A DNA stretch of 64,000 bases, taken from assembly GCF_009647655.1 (NCBI RefSeq), contig NZ_WJFD01000001.1, forward strand, positions 248,001 through 312,000, in the 5' to 3' direction. The DNA is from Chitinophaga sp. SYP-B3965 (GTDB taxonomy: Bacteria > Bacteroidota > Bacteroidia > Chitinophagales > Chitinophagaceae). The translations under genes were made by a program, and so were the position numbers. Below, in pieces: positions 41,751-50,614 of the stretch; the stretch's first letter is position 1; every line of letters starts with the position of its first letter. A model generated the notes under the pieces. It saw nothing but the letters and a program-made list of their open reading frames with translations. It was not told where the DNA came from and did no database searches.

Positions 41751-43593
41751 TGCCTGCCTGCCATCCTAATAAACTCCTTGGATTTAAGCTGTTGAATTTG
41801 TTGAAGCCGCTTGCATATTCCGTAATAGAAATAGCAGGCCCTGCATGTATAGAAAACCATTTTGTTATACTGAAATTGAACAGGGGTTGAAAGCGATATA
41901 CCTGTGCAAGACTTTTCCAATCTTTATCAAATACATTCAGCTGCATAATGTCTGTGGTGATAGCCATGTTCTTCCTGATGGTGAATGATCTGCCAATACC
42001 AAAGCCCACCTGATACAGCTCGTTATCCATACCGCCGGTGAGCAGTGTGTAGAATTGTTTGCGCCCGCTTTTGAAAGTAAGGTTCAACGGCATGATATCA
42101 TTTGCATCAACAGAGAGTTTGTAATATCCTCCTTTGCGGATAATATTCAGTAGGCCGATGCTGAGGCCGGAAGATGTATCTGCTATATTCACCAGTGCAA
42201 ACTGTAGACCTGTGAGGCGGCGGCTGTAATTAAAGATTGCCCCTAATTGCATGCCGGCCATGGTGTCGCCGGCTGAGTTACCGATACCGGATATTTGCAC
42301 ACCATACAGATTGCTGCGGGTTGCATTGAAGATGCCTGCCAATTGTGCACCCTCCACATTCCCGCTGGTAAAGTTCAGGCCACCTGTAATGCTGGCGCCT
42401 GTAAGATCACCCTGGTTGAAATTGCTGATGCCGGAAGCCTGTGCACCCACTACATCTCCGCCTACCTGGTTCAGGCCACCTGTAGCCTGTACGCCTGTGA
42501 GGTTCCCTTTCACCATATTACTGATGCCCGCGGCCTGCGCACCTTTGGCGCTATCGCCTACAGTGTTCAATCCACCGGTAGCCTGTGCGCCTTTCATCGG
42601 GCCTTTAGCTACATTCGCAATGCCTGCTGCCTGTGCGCCGGTTACGGATTGCATCACATGGTTGTATCCGCCGGTAGCTTGCGCGCCATTCATTTTTCCG
42701 CCTACCATGTTAAAGATGCCGGCTACCTGTGCGTATTGCACATCCTTTTTATCGATATTAAAACCACCGGCAATTTCCGCACCGTTCAGGCCTCCGGAGT
42801 AACCGCCCACGAGGTTCAGCGAGAATTTATTCACTACCTGGCCCGCCATTTTACCATGGGAACCAATAGCAGGCACTAAGGAAGTTTGTACCGGTTTATC
42901 CGCAAAGAATTTAGAGATGTTCTGTGTTTGCCTTCTTAATCCTTCAGAGAGCAGGCGCCTGCCCAGCCAGGTTTTTTCCACCTGGTCAGACACGATGAAT
43001 TCCTTCAGCACAACAGTTTTAGCAGGGGCAATGGCCACGGATATTTCCCTGTCAAAACCCGGCAGCACGTATAATGCGGTATCGGTATAAAACTCTTTGC
43101 TCACTGTGAGTTGAATAGAAGGCTGCCTGCCTTTGTCCTTCAGCCGGAGATGAAAGAATCCTTCATTATTGGTGAAGGCAGAGGCGAGGTTGGTATTATC
43201 GTAGATACTGACGTTGGAGATCGCCTGCCCGTTTTCCCTGTCACGCACATATCCGCTGATCACATAATTCCTTTCCCGGTGCTGTTCTGCGCGTTGAAGG
43301 ATGATATTATCCCCGCTTTCCACATATTGAATGCGGCCGCCGAAGAGGAGATCCAATACTTGTTTTACGGGTTTCCTGGTGATGGTAAAGGTAACGAGAC
43401 TGTCTCCCCGGAAAGGGCTGCCTGCAAAAGAAAAGGAGCATTGGCTTTGCCGGCTGATGATGGCCAGCAGGGTATCTACGGGTTTATTCACCACACGGAA
43501 AGATACCGTTTTACTCAGCGGCTGCTGCGCGTACAAACGGGGAGCATACAATAAGGTGAAAGCTATAGAGAGTATAAAAGTGGCACGTTTCAA
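41737..43593 (-). CDS. STN plus regulatory-domain protein with tandem AxG(I/G)xN surface repeats
   Basis: A 618-residue exported protein. A signal peptide (MKRATFILSIAFTLLYAPRLYAQ) precedes an STN domain (about 26-95, as in FecA-type and secretin proteins), a carboxypeptidase-like regulatory domain (about 108-190), and then about 12 tandem repeats of 20-21 residues around residues 255-490. Alternate units read AQAAGISN and AQATGGLN, so the true period is about 41. They resemble the LA_2272 surface repeat family. A C-terminal hydrophobic part may form barrel strands. STN is normally joined to a TonB receptor, so its union with these repeats suggests a signalling or adhesion role. Function unknown. 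Confidence 0.8.
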   Translation of the reverse strand: MKRATFILSIAFTLLYAPRLYAQQPLSKTVSFRVVNKPVDTLLAIISRQSQCSFSFAGSPFRGDSLVTFTITRKPVKQVLDLLFGGRIQYVESGDNIILQRAEQHRERNYVISGYVRDRENGQAISNVSIYDNTNLASAFTNNEGFFHLRLKDKGRQPSIQLTVSKEFYTDTALYVLPGFDREISVAIAPAKTVVLKEFIVSDQVEKTWLGRRLLSEGLRRQTQNISKFFADKPVQTSLVPAIGSHGKMAGQVVNKFSLNLVGGYSGGLNGAEIAGGFNIDKKDVQYAQVAGIFNMVGGKMNGAQATGGYNHVMQSVTGAQAAGIANVAKGPMKGAQATGGLNTVGDSAKGAQAAGISNMVKGNLTGVQATGGLNQVGGDVVGAQASGISNFNQGDLTGASITGGLNFTSGNVEGAQLAGIFNATRSNLYGVQISGIGNSAGDTMAGMQLGAIFNYSRRLTGLQFALVNIADTSSGLSIGLLNIIRKGGYYKLSVDANDIMPLNLTFKSGRKQFYTLLTGGMDNELYQVGFGIGRSFTIRKNMAITTDIMQLNVFDKDWKSLAQVYRFQPLFNFSITKWFSIHAGPAISITEYASGFNKFNSLNPRSLLGWQAGISFF

Positions 43594-43702
43594 AACAAAG
43601 CAGGGTTTTATATATGGCGAAAGCCGGGCTGAATTTTTCAGTTCCCGGCGGCCAAAATTAGCTTAAATCGTGCAAAAGGTGCAAATGGTATTGTATAAAC
43701 GG

Positions 43703-44317
43703 TTAAAACAGGCCTGCTTTAACACCCAGGTGGAAGCCTGGCGCGCTCAGTTTTTCATTGGTGATCCCCACATTGGAGCCTGCGCCAAATACACCGCGGT
43801 AAGTTCCGCCAGCCACAATGCGTAAGTAAGAAGTGATGTTCATTTCTACATTCACAAAAGGTTCTGCCACAAATACGGAACTGCGTGCATGTACATCATC
43901 CCTGCGGTCATGATCATCATAGCCTGTTCTGGTGGAAATACCACCACCGCCTATCAATGTACCGGCAGACCAATGGAAGAGCTTATCTGAATTGTGCACG
44001 TATTCAAATACACCACCGGTATACCAGAGATTGTATTTACGGTTGTCATCATATCCCGGTACGTAGATATTGTTAGCCAGGGAATAGGCGCCTGCACCCA
44101 GGAGGATCTTTTTATTCAGCAATACACCACCATAACCACCGGTAAATACAGCCAGTTTGCCATCTATATAAGAGAGTTTACCTAAGGCAGTGCCATAAGC
44201 GCCTACTTTAGTGCTGCCACTACCATTTTTACTTTTGAAAGAGAGCGTTTCGATCTGTTGTGCTTTGGCGAACTGTGCTCCCAGCAGTATGGCGCAAGCG
44301 ATAATGAATGTTTTCAT
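43703..44317 (-). CDS. Exported hypothetical protein, small beta-barrel-like
   Basis: A 204-residue protein with a clean signal peptide (MKTFIIACAILLGAQFAKAQ). The mature part is rich in Gly and aromatic residues (GLFHLG, YGGVLLNKKILLGAGAYS, ATLIGGGGIS type strands) and ends in phenylalanine (GVKAGLF), which is typical of small outer-membrane barrels. The glycine/tyrosine pattern and the terminal Phe favour a barrel over a soluble protein. No family recognised. Confidence 0.75.
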   Translation of the reverse strand: MKTFIIACAILLGAQFAKAQQIETLSFKSKNGSGSTKVGAYGTALGKLSYIDGKLAVFTGGYGGVLLNKKILLGAGAYSLANNIYVPGYDDNRKYNLWYTGGVFEYVHNSDKLFHWSAGTLIGGGGISTRTGYDDHDRRDDVHARSSVFVAEPFVNVEMNITSYLRIVAGGTYRGVFGAGSNVGITNEKLSAPGFHLGVKAGLF

Positions 44318-44470
44318 GATATTCCTGTTTTTGGTAAGGTTCTGCTTCTATGACGGAGAAATGAGGCTTCCCCCTAGAAGAGGGGTAAATATTTTTTGAA
44401 TGGCACTGAACAGAATGAACAAAGGGGTTGAAAATGAACAGGATTGAACGGGCTTGTAGTTGTTGATTAT

Positions 44471-44478
44471 ATTATTTT
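44471..44478 (+). promoter_or_regulatory. -7 element upstream of the GG-leader peptide genes
   Basis: TATTTTTG, exact TAnnTTTG match, 47 bases before the first peptide ATG at 44526. A TTG at 44445-44447 lies 23 bases upstream. Confidence 0.55.
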
Positions 44479-44525
44479 TGGTGACTAGCTTTTACACCCC
44501 ATTTTCTTCACCAAACAAACAATCT

Positions 44526-44732
44526 ATGGAAAACAAACAATTCGGTTGTGAGGATCTGAATCCAACAGAACTGCAACAAATCAATGGCGGCGGTTACCTG
44601 AGTGACCTCCTGACCTTAGGCAAAGGCATTTATTTCTTATCAAAAGGTTTTGTGGCAACAGTTCCATTAGCGGGCGCATTGGCTAACTCGTTGCTGACTT
44701 CTTTTGTAGATCCGGTTATTATAGCTGCGTAA
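44526..44732 (+). CDS. Double-glycine leader peptide (bacteriocin-like), first of two
   Basis: A 68-residue peptide. The leader MENKQFGCEDLNPTELQQINGGG has the double-glycine form (L-x-x-x-E-L-x-x-I-x-G-G) used by peptidase-containing ABC exporters; processing after Gly21-Gly22 is expected. The core of about 46 residues is hydrophobic (LTLGKGIYFLSKGFVATVPLAGALANSLLTSFVDPVIIAA) and could span a membrane. The start at 44526 is chosen because it begins the leader. No export ATPase, immunity or modification gene is visible nearby, so the exporter must lie elsewhere. A hairpin follows. Confidence 0.75.
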   Translation: MENKQFGCEDLNPTELQQINGGGYLSDLLTLGKGIYFLSKGFVATVPLAGALANSLLTSFVDPVIIAA

Positions 44733-44751
44733 TTAACAAGAGAAACTAAAA

Positions 44752-44785
44752 GGGAAGGTGATGGGAGTAATCCTGTCACCTTTCC
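44752..44785 (+). terminator. Possible hairpin between the two GG peptides
   Basis: Arms GGAAGGTGA and TCACCTTTCC around a 12-base loop, followed by a T-rich stretch. The stem is imperfect, so it may only reduce read-through into the second gene. Confidence 0.45.
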
Positions 44786-44826
44786 TATTCTACATCTTAT
44801 TTTTTACTAATACTAAATAACAATTT

Positions 44827-45060
44827 ATGGAAAACAATCAATTTGGCTGCATGGAACTGAATCCTGCAGAATTACAACAGATCAATGGTGGTGGCCCTCT
44901 TTGGGATAGTATCTTTTCAAGGCTTGGTAACGATGCCATCAGCGGAATTTATAATTCCATTATCAATCTTAATATTCCAGGTTTTAATATTGATGAGGTC
45001 ACGGTAGAGTTAGTAGATGATTTTGTGGATTTTCTGGGGAACTTGAATGTTCCTTTTTGA
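44827..45060 (+). CDS. Double-glycine leader peptide (bacteriocin-like), second of two
   Basis: A 77-residue peptide with nearly the same leader as the preceding gene: MENNQFGCMELNPAELQQINGGG, differing only at four residues. The core is different: an amphipathic, acidic sequence (DSIFSRLGNDAISGIYNSIINL…DEVTVELVDDFVDFLGNLNVPF). Same leader, different core and close tandem placement recall two-peptide (class IIb-like) bacteriocins. A duplication of one leader with diverged cores is the simplest history. Activity untested; no immunity gene seen. Confidence 0.75.
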   Translation: MENNQFGCMELNPAELQQINGGGPLWDSIFSRLGNDAISGIYNSIINLNIPGFNIDEVTVELVDDFVDFLGNLNVPF

Positions 45061-45089
45061 CTCTCCTAAAATAGGGAGGAACAATATAA

Positions 45090-45713
45090 CTATAGATAGG
45101 TGATCCCAATGGGGTAATCCACTTCCAACGCAGTGAGGAGGGTTTGAAAATCCTCTGCACTGCGGAGGAAATCCATTTTGGTAGTATCTACCAGCAGTGT
45201 ACGTACCGGGTGCTGGCGGATAAACTGTGTGTACATATCCTGCACATTGGCCAGGTAAGTATCCGGGATCTGTTGTTCGTATGCCCGGTTGCGCTTTTTA
45301 ATGTTCTGCTGCAGCTGGCTCACCGGGGCATGCAGATAGATCAGCAAGTCCGGCTGTGCCAGTTGCGGATTGATGATGTCGAACAATTTCTGGTAAAGGG
45401 AGAACTCATCTTCCTTTAAGTTCATTTTAGCGAATAGCAGGCTTTTGACGAAAAGATAATCGCTCACGGTGTGCCGGGAGAAGAGGTCTTGCCCGCTAAG
45501 AAGCTCTTTCAGCTGTTTATACCGTTCTGCCATAAAGAAAAGCTCCAGTGGAAAGGCGTATTGATCCGGTTCTTTGTAGAATTTGGGCAGGAAAGGGTTA
45601 TCCGCAAAACCTTCCAGGATCAGTTTTGCCTGCAGGTGTTCTGCCAGTTTAGTGGCCAGGGTTGTTTTTCCTGCGCCGATATTACCTTCTATGGTGATGA
45701 AACGGTATTGCAT
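45090..45713 (-). CDS. Deoxynucleoside kinase
   Basis: A 207-residue nucleoside-salvage kinase. P-loop GNIGAGKTTL at residues 9-18, helix with the DRS-like ERYKQL motif replaced by AERYKQLKEL, LID region with RAYEQQIP, and QYRFITIEGN start all fit the deoxyadenosine/deoxyguanosine kinase family. Specificity cannot be decided. It starts 2 bases after the stop of folK, so the two form an operon. Confidence 0.92.
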   Translation of the reverse strand: MQYRFITIEGNIGAGKTTLATKLAEHLQAKLILEGFADNPFLPKFYKEPDQYAFPLELFFMAERYKQLKELLSGQDLFSRHTVSDYLFVKSLLFAKMNLKEDEFSLYQKLFDIINPQLAQPDLLIYLHAPVSQLQQNIKKRNRAYEQQIPDTYLANVQDMYTQFIRQHPVRTLLVDTTKMDFLRSAEDFQTLLTALEVDYPIGITYL

Positions 45714-45715
45714 AG

Positions 45716-46210
45716 TTAATGGGCCGCTGTGGTGAACTTAAACGCGGGTAAGGGGTCCGGGCAGGCTTCCAGCAGCTGGTTAACAGTGAGTTGCAGAATA
45801 GGGTGTACCCATAACGGGATGATCTCCTGCAAAGGAGCCAGTACAAACCGGCGGTTTTGCATTTGCGGATGCGGCACCTTGAGCTGCGGGAGGGTGATCA
45901 CTTCCTGGTTAAAGAAGATCATATCGATATCTATCACCCGGGAGCCCCATTTCTGGCGGCGCACCCGGCCAATCTCCTTTTCAATCTCCAGCAGCACGTC
46001 CAGCAAAGCCGGCGCCTCCATGGTTGTTTCCAGCACCAGGGCCTGGTTCAGGTAGTCCGGCTGCTGCACATCCCCCCAGGGGGCGGTTTCATACATGGTG
46101 GATTCCTTGAGGATATGCCCCGCCCTTGCTGCGATCAATGCCACGGCCTGTTGAAGGAATTTTGGGCGGTCTCCCATATTGCCACCTATAAGTAATATTG
46201 CTGTATTCAT
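45716..46210 (-). CDS. folK: 2-amino-4-hydroxy-6-hydroxymethyldihydropteridine diphosphokinase (FolK)
   Basis: A 164-residue enzyme adding pyrophosphate from ATP to the pterin in folate synthesis. Motifs: LLIGGNMGDRPKFLQQAVALI near the N-terminus, ETAPWGDVQQPDYLNQAL, IDIDMIFFNQ and PHPQMQNRRFVLAPL. The ATG at 46210 is preferred to the frame's first Met because a -7 element lies just upstream (46225-46232). The stop is 2 bases before the kinase start. Confidence 0.93.
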   Translation of the reverse strand: MNTAILLIGGNMGDRPKFLQQAVALIAARAGHILKESTMYETAPWGDVQQPDYLNQALVLETTMEAPALLDVLLEIEKEIGRVRRQKWGSRVIDIDMIFFNQEVITLPQLKVPHPQMQNRRFVLAPLQEIIPLWVHPILQLTVNQLLEACPDPLPAFKFTTAAH

Positions 46211-46224
46211 GTATTTAGACGGCC

Positions 46225-46251
46225 CAAAAGTAGCCATATTCCTTATTTTTG
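46225..46251. promoter_or_regulatory. Divergent promoters for folK (minus) and sppA (plus)
   Basis: Minus-strand TACTTTTG (46225-46232) and plus-strand TATTTTTG (46244-46251) both match TAnnTTTG. The first is 15 bases before folK, the second about 95 bases before sppA. The -33 boxes are not clear. Confidence 0.5.
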
Positions 46252-46345
46252 GAAAAATTAATGAAGGATTTCGCATTTTGGGGAGAGAAGGAGGGGTATA
46301 TTAACCCGTACACCAACGAACCAAAATCTAAACTAATCAATTAAC

Positions 46346-48088
46346 ATGCGCAGTTTCTTAAAGTTTTTCTTTGCTTCCTTTGTAGCCCTTATTGTTTTTA
46401 GTATCGTAGGTTTCTTTTTCGTGCTGATGATAGCCGTTAGAATGACTTCTGATAAAAAAGTAGTGGTAGGCTCCAATGCAGTGCTGGTAATTGATCTGAA
46501 CGACCATTACGCAGAACAACGTGTTCAAACACCTTTACGTGCTTTAACGGGAGACGGCGCCGGCTCAGATCCTGGTTTGTATGATGCCGTACGCCTGATC
46601 AGGCAGGCTGCAACAGATGACAACGTAAAAGGCATTTACCTGAAGGCAGACGGGAACGGCAACGGATATGCTTCCAGTGAAGAGATCCGCCGGGCCATAG
46701 TGGATTTTGCCAAGAGTAAGAAGTTTGTATATGCTTATGGAGAAGTGATCTCCCAGAACGCTTACTTCCTCGCATCTGCTGCCAATAAAGTATACCTGCA
46801 TCCTAAAGGCGGGATCGATTTTTCAGGGTTCTCTGTTACCATGATGTACCTGAAAGGTACGCTGGAGAAACTGGAGATCCAGCCGCAGATCTTCTATAAC
46901 GGTAAGTTCAAAAGCGCTACGGAACCTTTGCGCGAAACAAAGATGACGGAAGCCAACCGCATTCAGACCACTGCTTTCCTCGGTGAACTGTATGGGGATT
47001 TCCTCATGAAAGTAGGTGCTTCCCGCGGTATTGATACGGCTACGCTGCATCAGTATGCCAATGAAGCCACTATCCAGTATCCGGAAGATGCGTTGAAATA
47101 CAAACTGGTAGACGGCCTCAAATATGACGACGAGATCATGGATGAGATCAAACGCACGCTGAACCTGAAAGGAGATGATAAAGTGAATTTTGTGGCGCTC
47201 AATAAATACGACGAAGCCAATTCTTCTTACGAAGGCAGCGGCAACATTGCCCTGATCTATGCGGAAGGAGATATTGTGGGTGGTTCCGCAGATAAGGCGA
47301 TTGCCAGTGAAGATTTTATCAAAACCATCCGCGAAGCGCGCCAGGATAAAGATATAAAAGCCATCGTGTTCCGTGTGAACTCTCCGGGGGGCAGCGCACT
47401 GGCATCTGAAGGCATCTGGCGTGAACTCACGCTGGCACGCAAAGCCAAACCAGTGATCGTTACCATGGGTAACTATGCAGCCTCCGGCGGTTATTATATT
47501 TCCTGCATGGCGGATTCTATTTTCGCAGAACCCACCACGCTCACGGGTTCTATTGGTGTATTTGCCATCTTGCCTAATATGCAGGCTTTCTTCAATAACA
47601 AACTCGGGATCACTTTTGATGCAGTGAAAACAGCAGAGTATGCAGACCTTGGTTCTACCAGCCGTCCGCTTACAGAGAAAGAGAAGTTCATGGTGCAACG
47701 TTCTGTAGATACTATTTACGCTACTTTTAAAAACCGTGTAACAGAAGGCCGCAAACTGCAGGCTACTATAGTGGACAGTATTGCACAAGGCCGGGTGTGG
47801 ACGGGCATACAGGCGCGGAAGATGGGCCTGGTGGACCGCCTGGGTGGTATAGACGATGCGGTGAATTGTGCTGCGCGTATGGCCAATGTAGCGGAAGTGA
47901 AGATCGTAGCGTATCCTAAACCGAAAGATCCTTATCAGCAGTTCTTCAAGAGCTTAGGTGGTGTGCGTGCCAGTATGGTGAAGGAAGAACTGGGAGAACA
48001 TTACCAGTTGTATCAGACCATCAAGGAGCTGAAACAATTAACGGGAGAGATACAGGCGAAACTGCCGTATAACCTGATCATACAATAA
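46346..48088 (+). CDS. sppA: Signal peptide peptidase SppA (67 kDa type)
   Basis: A 580-residue inner-membrane serine protease with one N-terminal transmembrane helix (about residues 8-31) and tandem ClpP-like domains, as in the 67 kDa E. coli form. Catalytic Lys189 is in YNGKFKSATEP and catalytic Ser380 in NYAASGGYYIS, in the usual order (Lys in the N-terminal domain, Ser in the C-terminal one). It removes leftover signal peptides from the membrane. Ends at a strong terminator. Confidence 0.95.
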   Translation: MRSFLKFFFASFVALIVFSIVGFFFVLMIAVRMTSDKKVVVGSNAVLVIDLNDHYAEQRVQTPLRALTGDGAGSDPGLYDAVRLIRQAATDDNVKGIYLKADGNGNGYASSEEIRRAIVDFAKSKKFVYAYGEVISQNAYFLASAANKVYLHPKGGIDFSGFSVTMMYLKGTLEKLEIQPQIFYNGKFKSATEPLRETKMTEANRIQTTAFLGELYGDFLMKVGASRGIDTATLHQYANEATIQYPEDALKYKLVDGLKYDDEIMDEIKRTLNLKGDDKVNFVALNKYDEANSSYEGSGNIALIYAEGDIVGGSADKAIASEDFIKTIREARQDKDIKAIVFRVNSPGGSALASEGIWRELTLARKAKPVIVTMGNYAASGGYYISCMADSIFAEPTTLTGSIGVFAILPNMQAFFNNKLGITFDAVKTAEYADLGSTSRPLTEKEKFMVQRSVDTIYATFKNRVTEGRKLQATIVDSIAQGRVWTGIQARKMGLVDRLGGIDDAVNCAARMANVAEVKIVAYPKPKDPYQQFFKSLGGVRASMVKEELGEHYQLYQTIKELKQLTGEIQAKLPYNLIIQ

Positions 48089-48109
48089 TGGAACTCAGCT
48101 TATAAAATG

Positions 48110-48139
48110 AAAGGGAAAAGCATAACAGCTTTTCCCTTT
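48110..48139 (+). terminator. Terminator of sppA
   Basis: Arms AAAGGGAAAAGC (48110-48121) and GCTTTTCCCTTT (48128-48139), followed by TGCTTTTTG. Confidence 0.85.
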
Positions 48140-48188
48140 TGCTTTTTGTTGCGGTTTGTTACCTTGCAGTCTAATGTACATATTACCT

Positions 48189-48923
48189 ATGAAGCGAATA
48201 GCCTTTGTTTTGAGTGCGCTCTATTTTGTTTCCTGCCAGCAGCCGGTTCCTACTGCTGAAACAGATAAAGACAGTGCACAAACTGTTCCTGATTCCTCCG
48301 CAGCCACCGCGGTGGTGATCGATACGGTAACGATCGGAGGGCAGTTGTATAATATCACGCTGGCCACACAAGGTGAATACGATCAGATACCTGAATGGAG
48401 ATCTGATACCAGTGAGGCGGTGAACATCCTGCCGGATAGTGCGCGCGTTCGTCGTGCCGGTGATTCCCTGATCTTAACACTGGCAAATGGCCAGCGGAAA
48501 GTAATGGTGAATAATAACAGCGATAACGATGAATACACGCAATACGCTTATCAGAAATACCTTCCTGCTTTACAGCATTGGGTAGTGTTTAACGCAGGTT
48601 ATGAATGGCATTCCTATGAACTGATCGACTCCCGTACCGGGGAGATGACCCGTACTATCGGTTTACCCGAATTATCACCGGACAAAAAACATTTTATCTG
48701 CACTAATACGGACCTCATGGCTGCGTTCACACTCAATGGCTTCCAGTTATTTCAGCTTACGCCGGAAGGGAAACCAGTGTTGTTACAGGAACAGGAATTA
48801 CATAACTGGGGAGCCACTACTATAAAATGGAAGGATGATAAAAACCTTCTCGCTTTACAGCATTACCTGGATCCGAAATCAGACGAACATACCCGGTACA
48901 TCCGGTTATCGCCCCGTCCGTAA
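48189..48923 (+). CDS. Putative lipoprotein of unknown function
   Basis: A 244-residue lipoprotein: MKRIAFVLSALYFVSC, with Cys16 as the acylated residue (lipobox FVSC, weaker than usual), then a Gln/Ala/Asp-rich linker and a beta-rich body that ends in QHYLDPKSDEHTRYIRLSPRP. The start at 48189 fits the signal peptide; the ATG at 48156 would give a longer hydrophilic lead. No family recognised. A weak promoter-like TACCTTGC lies upstream. Convergent with the next gene, 4 bases between stops. Confidence 0.75.
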   Translation: MKRIAFVLSALYFVSCQQPVPTAETDKDSAQTVPDSSAATAVVIDTVTIGGQLYNITLATQGEYDQIPEWRSDTSEAVNILPDSARVRRAGDSLILTLANGQRKVMVNNNSDNDEYTQYAYQKYLPALQHWVVFNAGYEWHSYELIDSRTGEMTRTIGLPELSPDKKHFICTNTDLMAAFTLNGFQLFQLTPEGKPVLLQEQELHNWGATTIKWKDDKNLLALQHYLDPKSDEHTRYIRLSPRP

Positions 48924-48927
48924 TTGC

Positions 48928-49269
48928 TTATCCTTCTTCTGAATATACCGGATCCCTTTCTTCACTGCTCAGGCGGATCACGGTGTTGTGGTTGTTATCC
49001 ACGATCTGCTGGGCCTGCATCCGTAACCGGCGTAAGCCGTCTGCGAGTGCTTCCATGCTTTTCTCGGCGGACTCTGCCAGTTCATTGTGATGGCGGATCA
49101 CCGTTGTTAATCGTTTGATATGCTCATTGATCACGTTACAGATGATCTGAGACGCACTGAAGGCATCAAAGTCCTGGAGATTGTTCAGAATACCATCATA
49201 ACACTTGCACATCCGGGCAACTAATTCCTGTTGTTCGGCCGGACTTGCCTGAGGCTGTTTTACTGACAT
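48928..49269 (-). CDS. Small helical hypothetical protein
   Basis: A 113-residue helical, charged protein (AEQQELVARMCKCYDGILNNL…HHNELAESAEKSMEALADGLRRLRMQAQQ) with coiled-coil-like heptads. No membrane segment or domain is recognised. Codon use resembles its neighbours, so I take it as real. Confidence 0.6.
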   Translation of the reverse strand: MSVKQPQASPAEQQELVARMCKCYDGILNNLQDFDAFSASQIICNVINEHIKRLTTVIRHHNELAESAEKSMEALADGLRRLRMQAQQIVDNNHNTVIRLSSEERDPVYSEEG

Positions 49270-49373
49270 AGAAGGTCGGTTTCTGGTTGATAGATATTAT
49301 GGTTATTTGGACAGGAGCAACTTAATAAAATGTCTTTGAGTGTGAGGTCGTAAAATTGTTAAACAGGAGTTAT

Positions 49374-49425
49374 TGGGTTATAACCCAGCAATCATTTGTT
49401 ATTCTTCTTTTCTGGATTAGCTTTA
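49374..49425 (+). promoter_or_regulatory. Promoter with palindromic operator upstream of the ABC permease
   Basis: Perfect 14-base palindrome TGGGTTATAACCCA (49374-49387) followed by TTTG (49395-49398), 19-base spacer and TAGCTTTA (49418-49425), one mismatch from the -7 consensus. The start codon is at 49445. The palindrome just upstream of the -33 box is placed as an activator or repressor site. Confidence 0.6.
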
Positions 49426-49444
49426 CACCCTTTAAAAGAAACGC

Positions 49445-50596
49445 ATGGCAGTGAAATATAATCAGTGGAGGGCAATGTGGGCTATCACGAGGGCAAGTAT
49501 CAAAGCAATATTCCGCAGTCCGTCTGCGGTGGTGTTCACGCTGGCTTTTCCGTTGATATTTATACTGGTATTTGGTTTTATCGGCGGGAGCGGGGTTGCT
49601 GTGAAAGTGGGGGTGGATAAGGCTTCCGATACTACGAATGGGATCTATACCCAGCTGAAAGGGTTTAAGAACCTCCGGCTGATCACGGATATGGCGCAGG
49701 AGCAGATGGAAGAGGATCTGCGGAAAGGACGGCTGGTAGCTATTTTGCGGATAGACGCTGATCTGAGTATTGATTCTGGTAGTGCTGCATTCGGGACACC
49801 TGCATATCGTGCTGATTCCGGCAGTGCACCCCCTGCTTTTAAAGTACATGTGAAAACTTCCACTGCCAGTGGTGAAAATACGGGGCTGTTATTCAATATT
49901 TTATCCGGCAGCATCAATAATCTTGATAATAACGTATACCCAAGACCAACAGTCGCGCAGATCGTACCGGAAGAAGTACCCGGCCGCGCCTATAAACGGA
50001 TCGATTTTATCCTTCCCGGGCAACTGGGTTTTTCCCTGCTGAGCGCAGCCGTGTTTGGTACCGCCTTCCTCTTTTTTAGTTTGCGGCAGACATTGGTACT
50101 GAAACGTTTTTTCGCAACCCCCATCAACCGGTTATATATTATCCTGGGAGAAGCACTGGCGCGTTTGCTGTTCCAGTCCTTCGGCTCCGTGATCATCATC
50201 GGCATCGGTTATTTCTTTTTCGGTTTTACACTGATCAATGGTTTTGCCACTTTCCTGGAAATGCTCACGTTGTGTTTATTCGGATTGATCGTATTTATGG
50301 GATTTGGTTTTGTGGTAAGCGGCATTGCCAAAACAGAAAGCACCATTCCACCCCTTGCGAATATTGTTACGCTGCCCCAGTTCCTGCTGGCAGGCACTTT
50401 TTTTTCGGTAGATGTATTCCCTTCCTGGCTGCAACCCATTTGTAAGATCATGCCCCTCACTTATCTTAACGATGCTTTGCGTAAAATCGCTTTTGAAGGT
50501 TTGCATCTTTGGGATGTATGGCCCCAGATAGGGGTTTTGAGCCTCTGGGGTATTGTGATATATGCGGTAGCCATTAAGGTTTTTAAATGGGAATAA
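49445..50596 (+). CDS. ABC-2 family transporter permease without an adjacent ATPase
   Basis: A 383-residue membrane protein. N-terminal helix (AVVFTLAFPLIFILVFGFI) followed by a large extracytoplasmic domain and then five C-terminal helices around residues 190-383, as in the ABC-2 (DrrB/NodJ/YhgE-like) permeases that export antibiotics or lipids. No ATP-binding subunit is beside it, so its partner must be encoded elsewhere. It heads a plus-strand group with two SRPBCC proteins and a DUF2911 protein, which hints at an envelope-stress or detoxification unit. Confidence 0.88.
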   Translation: MAVKYNQWRAMWAITRASIKAIFRSPSAVVFTLAFPLIFILVFGFIGGSGVAVKVGVDKASDTTNGIYTQLKGFKNLRLITDMAQEQMEEDLRKGRLVAILRIDADLSIDSGSAAFGTPAYRADSGSAPPAFKVHVKTSTASGENTGLLFNILSGSINNLDNNVYPRPTVAQIVPEEVPGRAYKRIDFILPGQLGFSLLSAAVFGTAFLFFSLRQTLVLKRFFATPINRLYIILGEALARLLFQSFGSVIIIGIGYFFFGFTLINGFATFLEMLTLCLFGLIVFMGFGFVVSGIAKTESTIPPLANIVTLPQFLLAGTFFSVDVFPSWLQPICKIMPLTYLNDALRKIAFEGLHLWDVWPQIGVLSLWGIVIYAVAIKVFKWE

Positions 50597-50614
50597 TTTC
50601 GTAACTTATATCTT

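Noticed and set aside
46823..47788. Long open frame (321 codons) on the minus strand
   Set aside because: It lies opposite sppA, whose catalytic residues and full length are intact, and its translation is Cys/His/Phe-rich and unlike a protein family.
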